Below, piece after piece: positions 58,702 to 64,000 of a DNA stretch of 64,000 nt (the first letter of the stretch is position 1; every line of letters begins with the position of its first letter). Source of the stretch: Epichloe hybrida (Eukaryota > Ascomycota > Sordariomycetes > Hypocreales > Clavicipitaceae); the NCBI GenBank assembly GCA_019022495.1, contig JAFEKR010000020.1:496001-560000 (forward strand), in the 5' to 3' direction. The notes under the pieces are model-generated. The model made no database searches, was not told where the DNA came from, and was given only the letters and a program-made list of their open reading frames with translations. The translations under genes and the position numbers were made by a program.

Positions 58702-61045
58702 CTTGCCGTCACACGTATAAAAACAAACGGCCCGGAGATCCCGGACCTGGCGAAAAGGATGCTTCAGGTCGCCAACAATTCAACATGAGTCCGAGTGGCT
58801 TACCAGATACCGGCGCTGTATGACCAGCCAATGCCAAGTATTGCCTCCGGAGCGTGGCAGTGGGTTAGTTGGCTGAATCGGCGCCGAAACACAAACATAG
58901 AGGCCCCCCTCATCCCTGCCATTCGGGAATGTTCTCTTCGTCATTCAGTGCATCCGACGGAATAGATGATGACACTATAGGATTCAGCCCGCCGTGGGAA
59001 TCGGCCAAGGCGTAGGAGCTGGTGCTTGGCACGAGAAACAAACAGTATGAAGAGCACAGGATTATTGACTGCAGTGACGTTGACCAACAGCGAGTACGTA
59101 CATGTAGTGTGTGCAATGTGAAGTGAATAAACGTCAGCTACACGTGGCTTTTGTGGAGTCCCGTTGGACACGGTCCACGCGGACACGGTCCAGGCCGATG
59201 GATGACCTTCTGGTCTTGGAAGAAACGGAAACGGCCTTTCTCTTTTGAGGAGGCGAAGTTCTGGAAGCCGAAAAAAAATATGGTTCTTCGTCCAATCATC
59301 TTGCCCCGCTCCGCTCGTTCAAGCAGATCACGTCATTTTAGAGTTTTTCCCCTTCTCCATCCGACTAATTGCGCGTGCCTAAAGGCTCCTGGTTTCTCAA
59401 CAGCAACGAGTGAGCGTCGTCACACGCGTATGTCTACCAATCAAATTACACGTCCCGGGCTTGTGTGCGTCTCTCTCCTCTCTCCATTCTCATCTCCACC
59501 TCGGCAGAGCTTAGCCCGATTGCCGCCGCATCCGTGATTGGTATGTAAACGGCGCGTAACGCCAGCCAATCGCTGTTCATCCCGGGCACGAAGAGTTCGG
59601 GTGATCTTATACCGATTATTTCTACACGGAACAAACAGGATTTGACTGCTGACTCGGACGTTACTGGGCCACGATGCATGTGACGACCGCGATTAGTTCA
59701 CCAGGGATCAATCTATGCAATGAAACGGGTTCCTTCGGCAGATACCGAACGGCAGCCACAATCTGAGAGTCGCTAGATTACAAAATGGCAGCAGCAAGTC
59801 AGGGACTGCAACTAGATAGCAATACAGGTCAGTGGTCAGATTTGATATATAAACGCGTTGATAGCGGCCTGGCTTTTTTCAATATAGAGGGGCTGATGTA
59901 TGAAGAGCTCCGATATTACTTACTACCCTGTGCTAGAAGTGCCTGCGCAAGTCGGTCTAGCGAAAACGTACGTATTTCAGCCAATCGCCCAGGTCATTGG
60001 CCTTTGTCATTGAAGCTCATCTGATATCGAACCGTCTGTAGTACAGGTAACTCCATGCCGCCAGCCGGCCTTGATTCTTGTAGCCTACGGGCTGCCATCG
60101 TGACAGTCGTATCAGAATGTAGCCATATGAAGTCATCAGGGCGTAATTTCCACCAATGGGAGGTTGGGGTGGGGGAGGGGGGGGTACCGGGCACCAAATG
60201 GAGAATATCTAAACATTAGCCGCTACAAAAAAAAAATTGGCGGACAAAGAAAATATGGGTTGAGAAAACGGGTACGACGTTGCTTCTCGGGGGTTGCACC
60301 CACGGAACGCTATTGTGAAAAGGGTTTGCGCTACAACGAGGTGTGCACACAGCGGCGGAAAGGGGATGACTGGAGCAACTTGGGAGTATATAGCTTAAAG
60401 CTCGAAAAGAAGGAAGCATTCGTTCTTCAAGCCTCTTCAGCACCGTACCAACGCGAATCAGAAACTTCAGCCAGATGGTTAGTTCGTAGCAGATCCGACG
60501 GACAGGCCAACCGCCCGGTAGTGGGATGCGTTTGATTCGGATTCTGCCGTATCTTGAGTGACGCAGTACTGCTCCTGATATCTCGGCTCTTGCCTTCAAG
60601 TAGTATAGACGATGGCAAGCGCCAACACGCAGTGGCGTCAGGCCCTCGCTGATCCCAAACACCCGCTTCCGAGAGAGAATAAGGATACTTTCTGCGTGCT
60701 TTTGCTGTGATGCTGTCGACTTATACTTTCAGGCATGGCATGTGACATGGAGGCCACCGACAAAGTCACTTTACACAAGGCGCCGTCGAAGGAAAACTGC
60801 CGGGCCCGCATGTGTTGGATCCGATAGGGACGGACGGATCGGTAGAGTAGCAACGAGTATTCACATCGTGACGTATCACGATGTTCTCAATTCCAACTTT
60901 GCGGCACGATATTCAGAAATCAATGACTTCATCCAAGGCGCCTTTTGAGAAACTGCCGAGTCCACATGAGTTGGGTCACAACTCACAAGGCTCAGCATGG
61001 ACTATCCAACTCTTGGGTCTCCGGTATACTCGACATGTTGCGAAC

Positions 61046-61052
61046 TATAAAG
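61046..61052 (+). promoter_or_regulatory. TATA-like box of the Con-13-like gene
   Basis: TATAAAG stands 132 nt upstream of the ATG at 61178. It fits an inducible promoter with a leader of about 100 nt, although no transcription start is visible from sequence alone. Confidence 0.4.
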
Positions 61053-61177
61053 GAAGTCGAAGTCGTCTGTCCCAAGTCCTTCATCCAATACAGAACACAA
61101 TTACACATTCCCAAATATTTCAAACCCTTCCAGAAATCGCAGCATAACTTTTATTTTTGCTCATTTTTCTTACAAAA

Positions 61178-62162
61178 ATGTATCTCAACGTTTCCATCTT
61201 GGCTACCCTCGGTTCTCTCGCTCTGGCAGCGAATCCAGACAAGCCCGCCATCAACCCTGGGACCGACTGGCAGACGCGTGAGACTGGACTTCTCAAAAAT
61301 ATGCCTCCTGTCGGCTCCAGGCGGGACTACTGGGCTGAGGAGTGGATTCCCACATCTTGCAAGGACAAGACGAAGGATTACAACAAGGATCCTGCCGATG
61401 TCACCGTGTGGGACACCCATTATGACGACTGCAGCGCCCCGTGGACCATGTGCCGACACAAAGACTGTTCGTCCTCCGAGGACGAGCTGACGGAATACTT
61501 TGGCCGCGTGCCTATTCACATGCGGCAATGGATCAGGTAAAATTCCTTCTTCCCCCCCCTAATCTCGCAGTGGTCCGACGCTGACAGTACAACCGAACAG
61601 GCATGTTATCTGCGTTCCTGAAACAGGCGGCGCCATTGCCTATGCCGTGGGCGGCGGAGACATCATTTGGGAGAAAAAGGTTTCCCTCTCGACCTTTCTC
61701 CACGAGGTCTCGCACCACTTGGATGCGTCTGCCCTTCCTGATTTCACTCAGCCGTTCAGCGACTCCGAGGAATGGCAATCGAACTATGCAAAGGACTCGG
61801 CCACCATCACCGGATACGGACGAAGCAACTGGCGTGAGAACTTTGCGGACACGGCACCGGATGCCATATATGACAAGCTCGTCGCGGGAGGCTTCGATTC
61901 CATCAATCCCAGCTGGGAAACGGTTTCGCACCAGTTCACGGCGTACCAGGACTATCTCGGGGACATGCTTCTTCCCCGAGGCACCTGCGACATGCATCGC
62001 GACAACTCGCCCACGACGGCCAAGGCCGACGGCGACCAGTCTGCACTTCAGTTTGATCTCGGAACTCGGCCGGACATCAGTATCAAGGATGACAACATTA
62101 CCGTGATTGAGAATGATGCCGCTGCCGAGGGTCTCAAGCTTTGCGAGGGGCGACACGTTTAG
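61178..62162 (+). CDS. Secreted conidiation-specific protein 13-like (HExxH-containing)
   Basis: Exons 61178-61536 and 61601-62162 around a 64 nt intron (GTAAAA...GAACAG, phase 2) give 306 aa. The splice joins WIR to HVICVPETGG. The signal peptide is MYLNVSILATLGSLALA. The mature protein has several cysteines in its first 100 residues and HEVSHHLD near residue 148, a zincin-like HExxH. It resembles fungal Con-13-type proteins, which were named for high expression during conidiation; their activity is unknown, and the HExxH suggests a metallopeptidase-like fold. A TATA-like box lies 132 nt upstream. The start at 61178 is chosen over an alternative codon upstream because it begins the signal peptide. 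Confidence 0.75.
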
Positions 62163-62686
62163 AGGGGGGGGTTGGTTGAAATGACTAGTCAGCTGGTTCG
62201 ATGCTTTTCAAATCACCTCAAGTTACAGGGTGTTGTCTGAGTTATGTCCAGTCTAGTCTCATGTCAATCCATGTAGCTCAATAAGCAGAACCGACCGAAT
62301 GATGAGACTCTGGCCGAGGACAATTAATTTGAATTACGATGAGACAAATGATGAAATCGCGCGGAGCGGGCCGCGACGAATAATTCAAAGTTCTTCTCCA
62401 TCTGTTTTGCGGGGGGCTCTTTCACGTGTGACTAGTAACTTACTCCGTACTAACCATGATTCATGAACAATCTTCTCTTGAGCCTCGGGCATTCTTGCGT
62501 CCCCGGCCAACATGGCCATGATTAGAATTGGGACTAGTCCGTCCCGTCCCGAGTGAGGTGATGCACTGAGGGAGCAACAAAAGGAGGGGGGTAAGGGGGT
62601 AGATAGCTTGAAGCTTCCAATCTTTCTCCAGATCAGAAAACGCATCTCATCTTGTGCAATCCACCAGTCACCAGTCGCCAGTCATC
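62163..62686. other. Intergenic
   Basis: About 0.5 kb with a G-run directly after the Con-13-like stop, a TACTCCGTA copy at 62441 and no supported gene. Confidence 0.6.
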
Positions 62687-63680
62687 ATGTTCAGGCCATC
62701 TGACTCGAAGCGGCCCGGCAAAGGCGGCAAAGATGAAAAATGGCAGACATACGACCTGGACTGGCCGCACTCGCAGCGCTGGAACCCCGAATACCACGTG
62801 CCGCGCAACTCGCCCGTCAAAGCGGCAGCCTCCTCCGGCTCCGGCTCCCAACGAGCTCAAACGTTGCTCGCAGGAACCGCGGGAAGACACAAGGGCAATG
62901 GGGTCGACCGCTGCCCACCAAGGAAGAGCTAAAGAGACGGAAGAAAGAGCGGATGGCCAAGCGATGAGTCAGGCGCGCCAAACTATTCGACAAAGTAGAC
63001 CCGTGGACAATGATAAGGAGCTCGGCATCGATCCCGACCGCGACTCCGGCTCCGGCTCCGACTCCGGTCCCCGCTCCGACTCCGACTCCGACTTCGGCCC
63101 CGGCTCCGGCCCCGGCTCCGAGTTCGACTTCACCAGCGACGATGAGCACGACGAAGAGTACGAGAGAGATCTGCGGGAAGAGTACCAGAATCCGAAACCG
63201 CACTCTCGCGACTGCGACTTTGCCCGCAAATACGCCCTGTCCACGCACGAGCTGCTGGGCCGTCCCCACGGAGCACCACCTCCTGCGAGATGATGATGGC
63301 GCCGTCGCCATCTACTTCATCGTCACGCGCTGGCCCGAGCCCGTGGTCCTGGTCCCTTGCTTCGTCTCCATCCCCGCTGTCTTTCTGTTATGTGCATGTC
63401 CGTCTCGTGGTACTGGGGAGACGAGATAATGTACAAGGCGACTGATGTACTCATGTCGTGGCTGGAGCGCATGAAAATGATGTTCCCCGCGCATTGGATC
63501 CCGGATAATGTGGATGATGATGATTTAGCCAAGGAGGGCGTCAACACGTACGCCCGTCAGGCAATTGTGCTGGCGACTTGGATGGAGTTCGAAGCGACGG
63601 ACACCTGTTGTCGAACTTGCAATATTATTCACTGTCTCAGCTATACCATGTATATTTTCCGCCAAGACGGGAAGTTTTGA
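62687..63680 (+). pseudogene. Acidic low-complexity gene, frame-broken or mis-spliced (unknown function)
   Basis: Coding-like pieces follow each other in different frames. ATG 62687 starts a polar segment (KWQTYDLDWPHSQRWNPEY). A possible 58 nt intron (GTCAAA...TCGCAG, about 62816-62873) leads to a frame with an Asp/Ser/Gly-rich repeat and EFDFTSDDEHDEEYERD up to a TGA at 63291. In another frame a hydrophobic stretch (AIYFIVTRWPEPVVLVPCF) follows at about 63302-63365, then WYWGDEIMYKATDVLMSWLE and an acidic tail in a third. This may be one gene with unrecognised introns or a gene broken by indels. No family is recognised. The type assignment is tentative. Confidence 0.35.
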
Positions 63681-64000
63681 TCTATACATAATGAAAACAT
63701 GTCAAGTCAATATACTCCGTCAACTACTCCTAAACTTGGAAATGGCCCTCAACCTCGGTACATATACCCAAAAGATGAATGGCGCCACCCAATCGGCCCA
63801 TGCTCCAGCCGGTACCAGAACAATCGGATCCGTCTCTGAGACAGCGTGTCAGATGTGCCTGCCATCATGAGAGGCGTCTCCGGGACGCTTTCCTTTTCGT
63901 CGCTCACGGATGTTGACTATTGAGCCTTGACATTGCAGATTGGGGGTGTGGGTGTGCCACTGGGTGAGTCTTCCGCTGGGCACTCGTCTGAGTTAGAGAC
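63681..64000. other. Right-end flank, nothing supported
   Basis: 320 bp with no coding signal. A TACTCCGTC near-match of the recurrent motif lies at about 63714. Confidence 0.6.

Larger units (their letters stand above)
58055..61177. other. Gene-poor interval upstream of the Con-13-like gene
   Basis: Over 3 kb between the NRPS-like gene and the Con-13-like gene. No certain gene is present. A possible two-exon small gene on the minus strand is listed separately (58375-58701). Several CCAAT/ATTGG sequences occur at 59292-59985. Confidence 0.5.

Noticed and set aside
1..64000. tRNA or rRNA genes
   Set aside because: No cloverleaf with a convincing T-loop and acceptor stem was recognised by eye; a covariance-model scan would be needed to exclude them.

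Overview
This 64 kb window comes from a filamentous ascomycete, most likely a hypocrealean Sordariomycete. The evidence is short GT-AG introns of 53-298 nt, GC-rich coding sequence, Prp8, Fad1, Ase1 and Irs4 orthologues of Pezizomycotina type, Zn2Cys6 regulation and secondary-metabolism genes. The species is not determined. Exon joins were deduced by hand from splice signals, reading phase and family resemblance. No search or transcript was available.

Left part (1-22 kb), housekeeping and decayed DNA. The window opens inside prp8 (U5 snRNP core), which is interrupted by a 559-residue intein carrying a LAGLIDADG homing endonuclease. A 5.4 kb gene-poor stretch rich in simple repeats follows, including 21 perfect copies of ACAGC. 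Next come a Myb/SANT-like gene, a frameshifted pseudogene of the ketopantoate reductase family, an EH-domain Irs4-like gene and an Ase1/PRC1 microtubule bundler.

Middle part (23-35 kb), secreted and metabolic genes. Three small cysteine-rich KP4-like killer-toxin-family genes lie within 3.6 kb. They are followed by a secreted serine carboxypeptidase (S10), a 413 bp TIR element with a perfect 9 bp target-site duplication, a secreted feruloyl-esterase-like CE1 protein, FAD synthase and a PTR2 peptide transporter.

Right part (35-64 kb), accessory region. A gene-poor stretch carries a 42 bp perfect-arm hairpin. After it come a six-exon Zn2Cys6 regulator, a seven-helix rhodopsin-domain membrane protein and a compact set of biosynthetic-looking genes: O-methyltransferase, cytochrome P450, DUF302-like protein, a delta-12-type desaturase, and an adenylation-thiolation-reductase NRPS-like enzyme of 1094 aa. 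The right end has a Con-13-like secreted protein and a poorly resolved, perhaps decayed, acidic gene.

The 45.5-58.1 kb block is the best candidate for an undescribed system: a small gene cluster in which a carboxylic acid (perhaps an unsaturated fatty acid) is activated and reduced, then tailored by P450 and methyltransferase. The TF at 38.4-41.6 kb may be its regulator.
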